Source: Hyperoodon ampullatus (Eukaryota > Chordata > Mammalia > Artiodactyla > Ziphiidae). Taken from it: a stretch of 64,000 bases of DNA. Each line of letters opens with the position of its first letter. Positions within the stretch are counted from its first letter, which is position 1. Position numbers and translations under genes: made by a program. This document shows positions 36,760 to 48,932 of the stretch, in pieces. The stretch spans positions 62,001 through 126,000 of the forward strand of contig CATKHW010000287.1 in the NCBI GenBank assembly GCA_949752795.1. Direction: 5' to 3'. The notes below the pieces were generated by a model. That model was not told where the DNA came from, made no database searches, and worked only from the letters and a program-made list of their open reading frames with translations.

Positions 36760-38498
36760 GAAAGGCAAGACAGGCCCTCGAGAACAGGGAGCCTTGTTAT
36801 GCTGATGGGCGGGATGTAAATTGCCAACTGCCTCTCTGGAGGAGTGCATTCTGTTCCCTAAAACAAGTAAAGAACAGAGCTACAGAGCCAAGGGCACTAC
36901 CAGCCTAGGGAATATACCTTGGGAAAACTGAAAATCAATAAGACAGAGCCACCCCAAAATTTAGGGCTGCACTGCATACAAGGACCTCAACTTGGATACA
37001 CCTTAAGTATCCCAGAAAATATAAACATGGTTCAAAAAATTGTGGTACTTACGTACGATGGAATATCCCTCAGCCATGAAATCAATGTCATAAGACCAGT
37101 AGCAGCAAAATGGGTGGATTCAGGTACGATGATTCTAAGTGAAATAAGTCACACAGAAAAAGAAACTTATCATAAGATATCACTTATGAAGATCCTGTAA
37201 ACATGGCTACACTTGAACTGAGTTAGGAAAGAGAAGAGTGTCTCACATTTAGAAAACACTCTTATACCTGCTTAAGGGGGAAGGAGAGGTGGGGTGATGC
37301 ATAAAACCAGAGTTTGATATAAGCACAGGTACCGTTCCAAAAACCAACTATGGAATAGACAAGACCTACACCGTCCTCAGCGAAAGGGACTCAAAACCCC
37401 ATATTTCCCGCAGAGGAAAATATCTGACTAGTAAGAATCTTAAAACCTATGTATTGATATGTCTCCGTAAGGGAATCAAGTGTGTCTAGACTGGCATAAA
37501 CATGGCAGCGAGAATCAGCTCAAACCCACTATAAAAAGGAATTTCAAAAACAAAACAAAAAAACTGGGAAATTCTTTACAATTCCTTCAGGGTCTCTGAT
37601 GAAAGCTGGAATGACCCTATCTACAACGACAGCTGTATGTGGCATAAGGAGGGACACTTGGGACTGAGACGGTTGGTGAGATTGGGTGAGCAAATGCAGA
37701 CCCTTTAAAGCAATAATGCATGGCACCCATTCCATGGGTCCGAACTCTCCAGGTTGAAGGGAATATTACTACAGCTATAACATGTGCGGGAAACCTAGAG
37801 AACGGACACACTGTGAATACGAAAGGTTTCTAAAACTCAACGCATAGTCCCTCTCCCGGTGCTCCTGTTTGACTTTCCGTCTGCTTTACTATCAACCTCC
37901 CAACTTGGAGAGACAGCCCCTTTAACCTCTTGGTTCGCACAGGTTGCCAATTTGGCAGAGGATGAAAGGGAAGAGGGAGAACCAATGAGAGAGTAGCTGT
38001 TAGGCATTTGGACGGGCACATATCACTGTAATTTCCCGGCAGGAAGAAGAATTAACCAAATTCTCAGCCACCCACCGGGAACCAGTATAGGTCCTGAACC
38101 AAAATTTTGGACTTGCGGTCAGCTCACCAAAAACGAGTTGAAAAATGGAGCTCAGGGGCACAGCAATTCACAAACTGGCCGAGTAATAAAGGACAACTAT
38201 CGTCCAAAAATCTGTTGAGGGAAGGCAACGAGGTGGACTTGAAAGCGAGGCAGAATAGCAGGAAACAGATTTCAAGAGGTACGTTGGAATCGCCTTTAAA
38301 GCACAGGAAGAGGGGCACAACTTCGACAATGATGCACTTGGCCAAAAAGGGCGTATGCGTTTTCTCCTGAATATATTCAGGAGAAAACGCATACGCCCTT
38401 TTTGGCCAAGCAAGCAAGCGGGCAATGCAAATCTGCACTACAAAGAAGTATCACTTCCCACCGGTCAAAAGGGACATCCACAAAATGTGTAAAAACCA
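36760..38498. repeat. Satellite unit 22
   Basis: Full-length unit, near-identical to unit 19; ctcctgttt near 37863 is its one private change that I noticed. Palindrome 38337-38410 perfect. Confidence 0.9.
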
Positions 38499-40237
38499 GA
38501 AAGGCAAGACAGGCCCTGGAGAACAGGGAGCCTTGTTATGCTGATGGGCGGGATGTAAATTGCCAACTGCCTCTCTGGAGGAGTGCATTCTGTTCCCTAA
38601 AACAAGTAAAGAACAGAGCTACAGAGCCAAGGGCACTACCAGCCTAGGGAATATACCTTGGGAAAACTGAAAATCAATAAGACAGAGCCACCCCAAAATT
38701 TAGGGCTGCACTGCATACAAGGACCTCAACTTGGATACACCTTAAGTATCCCAGAAAATATAAACATGGTTCAAAAAATTGTGGTACTTACGTACGATGG
38801 AATATCCCTCAGCCAGGAAATCAATGTCATAAGACCAGTAGCAGCAAAATGGGTGGATTCAGGTACGATGATTCTAAGTGAAATAAGTCACACAGAAAAA
38901 GAAACTTATCATAAGATATCACTTATGAAGATCCTGTAAACATGGCTACACTTGAACTGAGTTAGGAAAGAGAACAGTGTCTCACATTTAGAAAACACTC
39001 TTATACCTGCTTAAGGGGGAAGGAGAGGTGGGGTGATGCATAAAACCAGAGTTTGATATAAGCACAGGTACCGTTCCAAAAACCAACTATGGAATAGACA
39101 AGACCTACACCGTCCTCAGCGAAAGGGACTCAAAACCCCATATTTCCCGCAGAGGAAAATATCTGACTAGTAAGAATCTTAAAACCTATGTATTGATATG
39201 TCTCCATAAGGGAATCAAGTGTGTCTAGACTGTCATAAACATGGCAGCGAGAATCAGCTCAAACCCACTATAAAAAGGAATTTCAAAAACAAAACAAAAA
39301 AACTGGGAAATTCTTTACAATTCCTTCAGGGTCTCTGATGAAAGCTGGAATGACCCTATCTACAACGACAGCTGGATGTGGCATAAGGAGGGACACTTGG
39401 GACTGAGACGATTGGTGAGATTGAGTGAGCAAATGCAGACCCTTTAAAGCAATAATGCATGGCACCCATTCCATGGGTCCGAACTCTCCAGGTTGAAGGG
39501 AATATTACTACAGCTATAACATGTGCGGGAAACCTAGAGAACGGACACACTGTGAATACGAAAGGTTTCTAAAACTCAACGCATAGTCCCTCTCCTGGTG
39601 CTCCGGTTTGACTTTCCGTCTGCTTTACTATCAACCTCCCAACTTGGAGAGACAGCCCCTTTAACCTCTTGGTTCGCACAGGTTGCCAATTTGGCAGAGG
39701 ATGAAAGGGAAGAGGGAGAACCAATGAGAGAGTAGCTGTTAGGCATTTGGACGGGCACATATCACTGTAATTTCCCGGCAGGAAGAAGAATTAACCAAAT
39801 TCTCAGCCACCCACCGGGAACCAGTATAGGTCCTGAACCAAAATTTTGGACTTGCGGTCAGCTCACCAAAAACGAGTTGAAAAATGGAGCTCAGGGGCAC
39901 AGCAATTCACAAACTGGCCGAGTAATAAAGGACAACTATCGTCCAAAAATCTGTTGAGGGAAGGCAACGAGGCGGACTTGAAAGCGAGGCAGAATAGCAG
40001 GAAACAGATTTCAAGAGGTACGTTGGAATCGCCTTTAAAGCACAGGAAGAGGGGCACAACTTCGACAATGATGCACTTGGCCAAAAAGGGTGTATGCGTT
40101 TTCTCCTGAATATATTCAGGAGAAAACGCATACGCCCTTTTTGGCCAAGCAAGCAAGCGGGCAATGCAAATCTGCACTACAAAGAAGTATCACTTCCCAC
40201 CGGTCAAAAGGGACATCCACAAAATGTGTAAGAACAA
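38499..40237. repeat. Satellite unit 23
   Basis: Full-length unit, near-identical to unit 20, including the single left-arm mismatch of its palindrome at 40076-40149. Confidence 0.9.
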
Positions 40238-41976
40238 GAAAGGCAAGACAGGCCCTGGAGAACAGGGAGCCTTGTTATGCTGATGGGCGGGATGTAAATT
40301 GCCAACTGCCTCTCTGGAGGAGTGCATTCTGTTCCCTAAAACAAGTAAAGAACAGTGCTACAGAGCCAAGGGCACTACCAGTCTAGGGAATATACCTTGG
40401 GAAAACTGAAAATCAATAAGACAGAGCCACCCCAAAATTTAGGGCTGCACTGCATACAAGGGCCTCAACTTGGATACACCTTAAGTATCCCAGAAAATAT
40501 AAACATGGTTCAAAAAATTGTGGTACTTATGTACGATGGAATATCCCTCAGCCATGAAATCAATGTCATAAGACCAGTAGCAGCAAAATGGGTGGATTCA
40601 GGTACGATGATTCTAAGTGAAATAAGTCACACAGAAAAAGAAACTTATCATAAGATATCACTTATGAAGATCCTGTAAACATGGCTACACTTGAACTGAG
40701 TTAGGAAAGAGAAGAGTGTCTCACATTTAGAAAACACTCTTATACCTGCTTAAGGGGGAAGGAGAGGTGGGGTGATGCATAAAACCAGAGTTTGATATAA
40801 GCACAAGTACCGTTCCAAAAACAAACTATGGAATAGACAAGACCTACACCGTCCTCAGCGAAAGGGACTCAAAACCCCATATTTCCCGCAGAGGAAAATA
40901 TCTGACTAGTAAGAATCTTAAAACCTATGTATTGATATGTCTCCGTAAGGGAATCAAGTGTGTCTAGACTGGCATAAACATGGCAGCGAGAATCAGCTCA
41001 AACCCACTATAAAAAGGAATTTCAAAAACAAAACAAAAAAACTGGGAAATTCTTTACAATTCCTTCAGGGTCTCTGATGAAGGCTGGAATGACCCTATCT
41101 ACAACGACAGCTGGATGTGGCATAAGGAGGGACACTTGGGACTGAGACGATTGGTGAGATTGGGTGAGCAAATGCAGACCCTTTAAAGCAATAATGCATG
41201 GCACCCATTCCATGGGTCCGAACTCTCCAGGTTGAAGGGAATATTACTACAGCTATAACATGTGCGGGAAACCTAGAGAACGGACACACTGTGAATACGA
41301 AAGGTTTCTAAAACTCAACGCATAGTCCCTCCCCTGGTGCTCCGGTTTGACTTTCCGTCTGCTTTACTATCAACCTCCCAACTTGGAGAGACAGCCCCTT
41401 TAACCTCTTGGTTCGCACAGGTTGCCAATTTGGCAGAGGATGAAAGGGAAGAGGGAGAACCAATGAGAGAGTAGCTGTTAGGCATTTGGACGGGCACATA
41501 TCACTGTAATTTCCCGGCAGGAAGAAGAATTAACCAAATTCTCAGCCACCCACCGGGAACCAGTATAGGTCCTGAACCAAAATTTTGGACTTGCGGTCAG
41601 CTCACCAAAAGCGAGTTGAAAAATGGAGCTCAGGGGCACAGCAATTCACAAACTGGCCGAGTAATAAAGGACAACTATCGTCCAAAAATCTGTTGAGGGA
41701 AGGCAACGAGGCGGACTTGAATGCGAGGCAGAATAGCAGGAAACAGATTTCAAGAGGTACGTTGGAATCGCCTTTAAAGCACAGGAAGAGGTGCACAACT
41801 TCGACAATGATGCACTTGGCCAAAATGGGCGTATGCGTTTTCTCCTGAATATATTCAGGAGAAAACGCATACGCCCTTTTTGGCCAAGCAAGCAAGCGGG
41901 CAATGCAAATCTGCACTACAAAGAAGTATCACTTCCCACCGGTCAAAAGGGACATCCACAAAATGTGTAAGAACAA
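40238..41976. repeat. Satellite unit 24, exit from the trimer block
   Basis: Full-length unit. Its first ~850 bases equal unit 21, then it switches to the set cctcccctgg (about 41330) and aaaagcgag (about 41607) seen in units 27-29, 32 and 33. Palindrome 41815-41888 has one mismatch (aaaatggg in the left arm). Private: gaatgcgagg near 41719 and aggtgcac near 41789. Confidence 0.9.
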
Positions 41977-43715
41977 GAAAGGCAAGACAGGCCCTGGAGA
42001 ACAGGGAGCCTTGTTATGCTGATGGGCGGGATGTAAATTGCCAACTGCCTCTCTGGAGGAGTGCATTCTGTTCCCTAAAACAAGTAAAGAACAGAGCTAC
42101 AGAGCCAAGGGCACTACCAGCCTAGGGAATATACCTTGGGAAAACTGAAAATCAATAAGACAGAGCCACCCCAAAATTTAGGGCTGCACTGCATACAAGG
42201 ACCTCAACTTGGATACACCTTAAGTATCCCAGAAAATATAAACATGGTTCAAAAAATTGAGGTACTTACGTACGATGGAATATCCCTCAGCCATGAAATC
42301 AATGTCATAAGACCAGTAGCAGCAAAATGGGTGGATTCAGGTACGATGATTCTAAGTGAAATAAGTCACACAGAAAAAGAAACTTATCATAAGATATCAC
42401 TTATGAAGATCCTGTAAACATGGCTACACTTGAACTGAGTTAGGAAAGAGAACAGTGTCTCACATTTAGAAAACACTCTTATACCTGCTTAAGGGGGAAG
42501 GAGAGGTGGGGTGATGAATAAAACCAGAGTTTGATATAAGCACAGGTACCGTTCCAAAAACCAACTATGGAATAGACAAGACCTACACCGTCCTCAGCGA
42601 AAGGGACTCAAAACCCCATATTTCCCGCAGAGGAAAATATCTGACTAGTAAGAATCTTAAAACCTATGTATTGATATGTCTCCATAAGGGAATCATGTGT
42701 GTCTAGACTGGCATAAACATGGCAGCGAGAATCAGCTCAAACCCACTATAAAAAGGAATTTCAAAAACAAAACAAAAAAACTGGGAAATTCTTTACAATT
42801 CCTTCAGGGTCTCTGATGAAAGCTGGAATGACCGTATCTACAACGACAGCTGGCTGTGGCATAAGGAGGGACACTTGGGACTGAGACGGTTGGTGAGATT
42901 GGGTGAGCAAATGCAGACCCTTTAAAGCAATAATGCATGGCACCCATTCCATGGGTCCGAACTCTCCAGGTTGAAGGGAATATTACTACAGCTATAACAT
43001 GTGCGGGAAACCTAGAGAACGGACACACTGTGAATACGAAAGGTTTCTAAAACTCAACGCATAGTCCCTCTCCTGGTGCTCCGGTTTGACTTTCCGTCTG
43101 CTTTACTATCAACCTCCCAACTTGGAGAGACAGCCCCTTTAACCTCTTGGTTCGCACAGGTTGCCAATTTGGCAGAGGATGAAAGGGAAGAGGGAGAACC
43201 AATGAGAGCGTAGCTGTTAGGCATTTGGACGGGCACATATCACTGTAATTTCCCGGCAGGAAGAAGAATTAACCAAATTCTCAGCCACCCACCGGGAACC
43301 AGTATAGGTCCTGAACCAAAATTTTGGACTTGCGGTCAGCTCACCAAAAACGAGTTGAAAAATGGAGCTCAGGGGCACAGCAATTCACAAACTGGCCGAG
43401 TAATAAAGGACAACTATCGTCCAAAAATCTGTTGAGGGAAGGCAACGAGGCGGACTTGAAAGCGAGGCAGAATAGCAGGAAACAGATTTCAAGAGGTACG
43501 TTGGAATCGCCTTTAAAGCACAGGAAGAGGGGCACAACTTCGACAATGATGCACTTGGCCAAAAAGGGCGTATGCGTTTTCTCCTGAATATATTCAGGAG
43601 AAAACGCATACGCCCTTTTTGGCCAAGCAAGCAAGCGGGCAATGCAAATCTGCACTACAAAGAAGTATCACTTCCCACCGGTCAAAAGGGACATCCACAA
43701 AATGTGTAAGAACAA
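41977..43715. repeat. Satellite unit 25
   Basis: Full-length unit with a perfect palindrome at 43554-43627. Private: attgaggtac near 42257, ctggctgtgg near 42851 and gagagcgtag near 43204. Shares gatgaataaaac and aatcatgtg with unit 26. Confidence 0.9.
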
Positions 43716-45454
43716 GAAAGGCAAGACAGGCCCTGGAGAACAGGGAGCCTTGTTATGCTGATGGGTGGGATGTAAATTGCCAACTGCCTCTCTGGAGGAG
43801 TGCATTCTGTTCCCTAAAACAAGTAAAGAACAGAGCTACAGAGCCAAGGGCACTACCAGTCTAGGGAATATACCTTGGGAAAACTGAAAATCAATAAGAC
43901 AGAGCCACCCCAAAATTTAGGGCTGCACTGCATACAAGGACCTCAACTTGGATACACCTTAAGTATCCCAGAAAATATAAACATGGTTCAAAAAATTGTG
44001 GTACTTACGTACGATGGAATATCCCTCAGCCATGAAATCAATGTCATAAGACCAGTAGCAGCAAAATGGGTGGATTCAGGTACGATGATTCTAAGTGAAA
44101 TAAGTCACACAGAAAAAGAAACTTATCATAAGATATCACTTATGAAGATCCTGTAAACATGGCTACACTTGAACTGAGTTAGGAAAGAGAACAGTGTCTC
44201 ACATTTAGAAAACACTCTTATACCTGCTTAAGGGGGAAGGAGAGGTGGGGTGATGAATAAAACCAGAGTTTGATATAAGCACAGGTACCGTTCCAAAAAC
44301 CAACTATGGAATAGACAAGACCTACACCGTCCTCAGCGAAAGGGACTCAAAACCCCATATTTCCCGCAGAGGAAAATATCTGACTACTAAGAATCTTAAA
44401 ACCTATGTATTGATATGTCTCCATAAGGGAATCATGTGTGTCTAGACTGGCATAAACATGGCAGCGAGAATCAGCTCAAACCCACTATAAAAAGGAATTT
44501 CAAAAACAAAACAAAAAAACTGGGAAATTCTTTACAATTCCTTCAGGGTCTCTGATGAAAGCTGGAATGACCCTATCTACAACGACAGCTGGATGTGGCA
44601 TAAGGAGCGTCACGTGGGACTGAGACGATTGGTGAGATTGAGTGACCAAATGCAGACCCTTTAAAGCAATAATGCATGGCACCCATTCCATGGGTCCGAA
44701 CTCTCCAGGTTGAAGGGAATATTACTACAGCTATAACATGTGCGGGAAACCTAGAGAACGGACACACTGTGAATACGAAAGGTTTCTAAAACTCAACGCA
44801 TAGTCCCTCTCCTGGTGCTCCGGTTTGACTTTCCGTCTGCTTTACTATCAACCTCCCAACTTGGAGAGACAGCCCCTTTAACCTCTTGGTTCGCACAGGT
44901 TGCCAATTTGGCAGAGGATGAAAGGGAAGAGGGAGAACCAATGAGAGAGTAGCTGTTAGGCATTTGGACGGGCACATATCACTGTAATTTCCCGGCAGGA
45001 AGAAGAATTAACCAAATTCTCAGCCACCCACCGGGAACCAGTATAGGTCCTGAACCAAAATTTTGGACTTGCGGTCAGCTCACCAAAAACGAGTTGAAAA
45101 ATGGAGCTCAGGGGCACAGCAATTCACAAACTGGCCGAGTAATAAAGGACAACTATCGTCCAAAAATCTGTTGAGGGAAGGCAACGAGGCGGACTTGAAA
45201 GCGAGGCAGAATAGCAGGAAACAGATTTCAAGAGGTACGTTGGAATCGCCTTTAAAGCACAGGAAGAGGGGCACAACTTCGACAATGATGCACTTGGCCA
45301 AAAAGGGCGTATGCATTTTCTCCTGAATATATTCAGGAGAAAACGCATACGCCCTTTTTGGCCAAGCAAGCAAGCGGGCAATGCAAATCTGCACTACAAA
45401 GAAGTATCACTTCCCACCGGTCAAAAGGGACATCCACAAAATGTGTAAGAACAA
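43716..45454. repeat. Satellite unit 26
   Basis: Full-length unit. Palindrome 45293-45366 has one mismatch (gcatt in the left arm against aacgc). A tight cluster of five substitutions at 44608-44646 creates a CACGTG. Shares gggtggg near 43764 with unit 1. Private: gactactaag near 44382. Confidence 0.9.
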
Positions 45455-47193
45455 GAAAGGCAAGACAGGCCCTGGAGAACAGGGAGCCTTGTTATGCTGA
45501 TGGGCGGGATGTAAATTGCCAACTGCCTCTCTGGAGGAGTGCATTCTGTTCCCTAAAACAAGTAAAGAACAGAGCTACAGAGCCAAGGGCACTACCAGTC
45601 TAGGGAATATACCTTGGGAAAACTGAAAATCAATAAGACAGAGCCACCCCAAAATTTAGGGCTGCACTGCATACAAGGGCCTCAACTTGGATACACCTTA
45701 AGTATCCCAGAAAATATAAACATGGTTCAAAAAATTGTGGTACTTACATACGATGGAATATCCCTCAGCCATGAAATCAATGTCATAAGACCAGTAGCAG
45801 CAAAATGGGTGGATTCAGGTACGATGATTCTAAGTGAAATAAGTCACACAGAAAAAGAAACTTATCATAAGATATCACTTATGAAGATCCTGTAAACATG
45901 GCTACACTTGAACTGAGTTAGGAAAGAGAAGAGTGTCTCACATTTAGAAAACACTCTTATACCTGCTTAAGGGGGAAGGAGAGGTGGGGTGATGCATAAA
46001 ACCAGAGTTTGATATAAGCACAGGTACCGTTCCAAAAACCAACTATGGAATAGACAAGACCTACACCGTCCTCAGCGAAAGGGACTCAAAACCCCATATT
46101 TCCCGCAGAGGAAAATATCTGACTAGTAAGAATCTTAAAACCTATGTATTGATATGTCTCCATAAGGGAATCAAGTGTGTCTAGACTGGCATAAACATGG
46201 CAGCGAGAATCAGCTCAAACCCACTATAAAAAGGAATTTCAAAAACAAAACAAAAAAACTGGGAAATTCTTTACAATTCCTTCAGGGTCTCTGATGAAGG
46301 CTGGAATGACCCTATCTACAACGACAGCTGGATGTGGCATAAGGAGGGACACTTGGGACTGAGACGATTGGTGAGATTGGGTGAGCAAATGCAGACCCTT
46401 TAAAGCAATAATGCATGGCACCCATTCCATGGGTCCGAACTCTCCAGGTTGAAGGGAATATTACTACAGCTATAACATGTGCGGGAAACCTAGAGAACGG
46501 ACACACTGTGAATACGAAAGGTTTCTAAAACTCAACGCATAGTCCCTCCCCTGGTGCTCCGGTTTGACTTTCCGTCTGCTTTACTATCAACCTCCCAACT
46601 TGGAGAGACAGCCCCTTTAACCTCTTGGTTCGCACAGGTTGCCAATTTGGCAGAGGATGAAAGGGAAGAGGGAGAACCAATGAGAGAGTAGCTGTTAGGC
46701 ATTTGGATGGGCACATATCACTGTAATTTCCCGGCAGGAAGAAGAATTAACCAAATTCTCAGCCACCCACCGGGAACCAGTATAGGTCCTGAACCAAAAT
46801 TTTGGACTTGCGGTCAGCTCACCAAAAGCGAGTTGAAAAATGGAGCTCAGGGGCACAGCAATTCACAAACTGGCTGAGTAATAAAGGACAACTATCGTCC
46901 AAAAATCTGTTGAGGGAAGGCAACGAGGCGGACTTGAAAGCGAGGCAGAATAGCAGGAAACAGATTTCAAGAGGTACGTTGGAATCGCCTTTAAAGCACA
47001 GGAAGAGGGGCACAACTTCGACAATGATGCACTTGGCCAAAAAGGGCGTATGCGTTTTCTCCTGAATATATTCAGGAGAAAACGCATACGCCCTTTTTGG
47101 CCAAGCAAGCAAGCGGGCAATGCAAATCTGCACTACAAAGAAGTATCACTTCCCACCGGTCAAAAGGGACATCCACAAAATGTGTAAGAACAA
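45455..47193. repeat. Satellite unit 27
   Basis: Full-length unit with a perfect palindrome at 47032-47105. Shares aagggcctc (about 45675) with units 21, 24 and 28, and actggctgag (about 46869) with units 29 and 33. Private: cttacatacg near 45744, tggatggg near 46705. Confidence 0.9.
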
Positions 47194-48932
47194 GAAAGGC
47201 AAGACAGGCCCTGGAGAACAGGGAGCCTTGTTATGCTGATGGGCGGGATGTAAATTGCCAACTGCCTCTCTGGAGGAGTGCATTCTGTTCCCTAAAACAA
47301 GTAAAGAACAGAGCTACAGAGCCAAGGGCACTACCAGTCTAGGGAATATACCTTGGGAAAACTGAAAATCAATAAGACAGAGCCACCCCAAAATTTAGGG
47401 CTGCACTGCATACAAGGGCCTCAACTTGGATACACCTTAAGTATCCCAGAAAAAATAAACATGGTTCAAAAAATTGTGGTAGTTACGTACGATGGAATAT
47501 CCCTCAGCCATGAAATCAATGTCATAAGACCAGTAGCAGCAAAATGGGTGGATTCAGGTACGATGATTCTAAGTGAAATAAGTCACACAGAAAAAGAAAC
47601 TTATCATAAGATATCACTTATGAAGATCCTGAAAACATGGCTACACTTGAACTGAGTTAGGAAAGAGGACAGTGTCTCACATTTAGAAAACACTCTTATA
47701 CCTGCTTAAGGGGGAAGGAGAGGTGGGGTGATGCATAAAACCAGAGTTTGATATAAGCACAGGTACCGTTCCAAAAACCAACTATGGAATAGACAAGACC
47801 TACCCCGTCCTCAGCGAAAGGGACTCAAAACCCCATATTTCCCGCAGAGGAAAATATCTGACTAGTAAGAATCTTAAAACCTATGTATTGATATGTCTCC
47901 GTAAGGGAATCAAGTGTGTCTAGACTGGCATAAACATGGCAGCGAGAATCAGCTCAAACCCACTATAAAAAGGAATTTCAAAAACAAAACAAAAAAACTG
48001 GGAAATTCTTTACAATTCCTTCAGGGTCTCTGATGAAGGCTGGAATGACCCTATCTACAACGACAGCTGGATGTGGCATAAGGAGGGACACTTGGGACTG
48101 AGACGATTGGTGAGATTGGGTGAGCAAATGCAGACCCTTTAAAGCAATAATGCATGGCACCCATTCCATGGGTCCGAACTCTCCAGGTTGAAGGGAATAT
48201 TACTACAGCTATAACATGTGCGGGAAACCTAGAGAACGGACACACTGTGAATACGAAAGGTTTCTAAAACTCAACGCATAGTCCCTCCCCTTGTGCTCCG
48301 GTTTGACTTTCCGTCTGCTTTACTATCAACCTCCCAACTTGGAGAGACAGCCCCTTTAACCTCTTGGTTCGCACAGGTTGCCAATTTGGCAGAGGATGAA
48401 AGGGAAGAGGGAGAACCAATGAGAGAGTAGCTGTTAGGCATTTGGACGGGCACATATCACTGTAATTTCCCGGCAGGAAGAAGAATTAACCAAATTCTCA
48501 GCCACCCACCGGGAACCAGTATAGGTCCTGAACCAAAATTTTGGACTTGCGGTCAGCTCACCAAAAGCGAGTTGAAAAATGGAGCTCAGGGGCACAGCAA
48601 TTCACAAACTGGCCGAGTAATAAAGGACAACTATCGTCCAAAAATCTGTTGAGGGAAGGCATCGAGGTGGACTTGAAAGCGAGGCAGAATAGCAGGAAAC
48701 AGATTTCAAGAGGTACGTTGGAATCGCCTTTAAAGCACAGGAAGAGGGGCACAACTTCGACAATGATGCACTTGGCCAAAAAGGGCGTATGCGTTTTCTC
48801 CTGAATATATTCAGGAGAAAACGCATACGCCCTTTTTGGCCAAGCAAGCAAGCGGGCAATGCAAATCTGCACTACAAAGAAGTATCACTTCCCACCGGTC
48901 AAAAGGGACATCCACAAAATGTGTAAGAACAA
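47194..48932. repeat. Satellite unit 28
   Basis: Full-length unit with a perfect palindrome at 48771-48844. Private: agaaaaaataaac near 47448, gtagttacg near 47479, ctgaaaacatgg near 47630 (removes the stop of the 93-codon frame) and taccccgtcc near 47801. Its second half (ccttgtgctcc, catcgaggtgg) equals unit 32. Confidence 0.9.
47803..47819 (-). promoter_or_regulatory. CENP-B-box-like 17-mer, best match in the array
   Basis: Read on the minus strand this is ttcgctgaggacggg with one flanking base on each side, against the CENP-B box core TTCGnnnnAnnCGGG. It matches 8 of the 9 fixed positions; the central A is G. The corresponding site in most units right of 15 kb matches 7 of 9 (acggt instead of acggg). 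CENP-B binding is unproven, and a single substitution private to unit 28 created the improved match. Confidence 0.25.

Larger units (their letters stand above)
35878..41094. repeat. Higher-order trimer, second copy (5,217 bp)
   Basis: Nearly identical tandem copy of 30,661-35,877. The end lies between gatgaaggctgg (about 41,078), still shared, and atgggtccg (about 41,212), no longer shared with unit 21. Confidence 0.88.
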
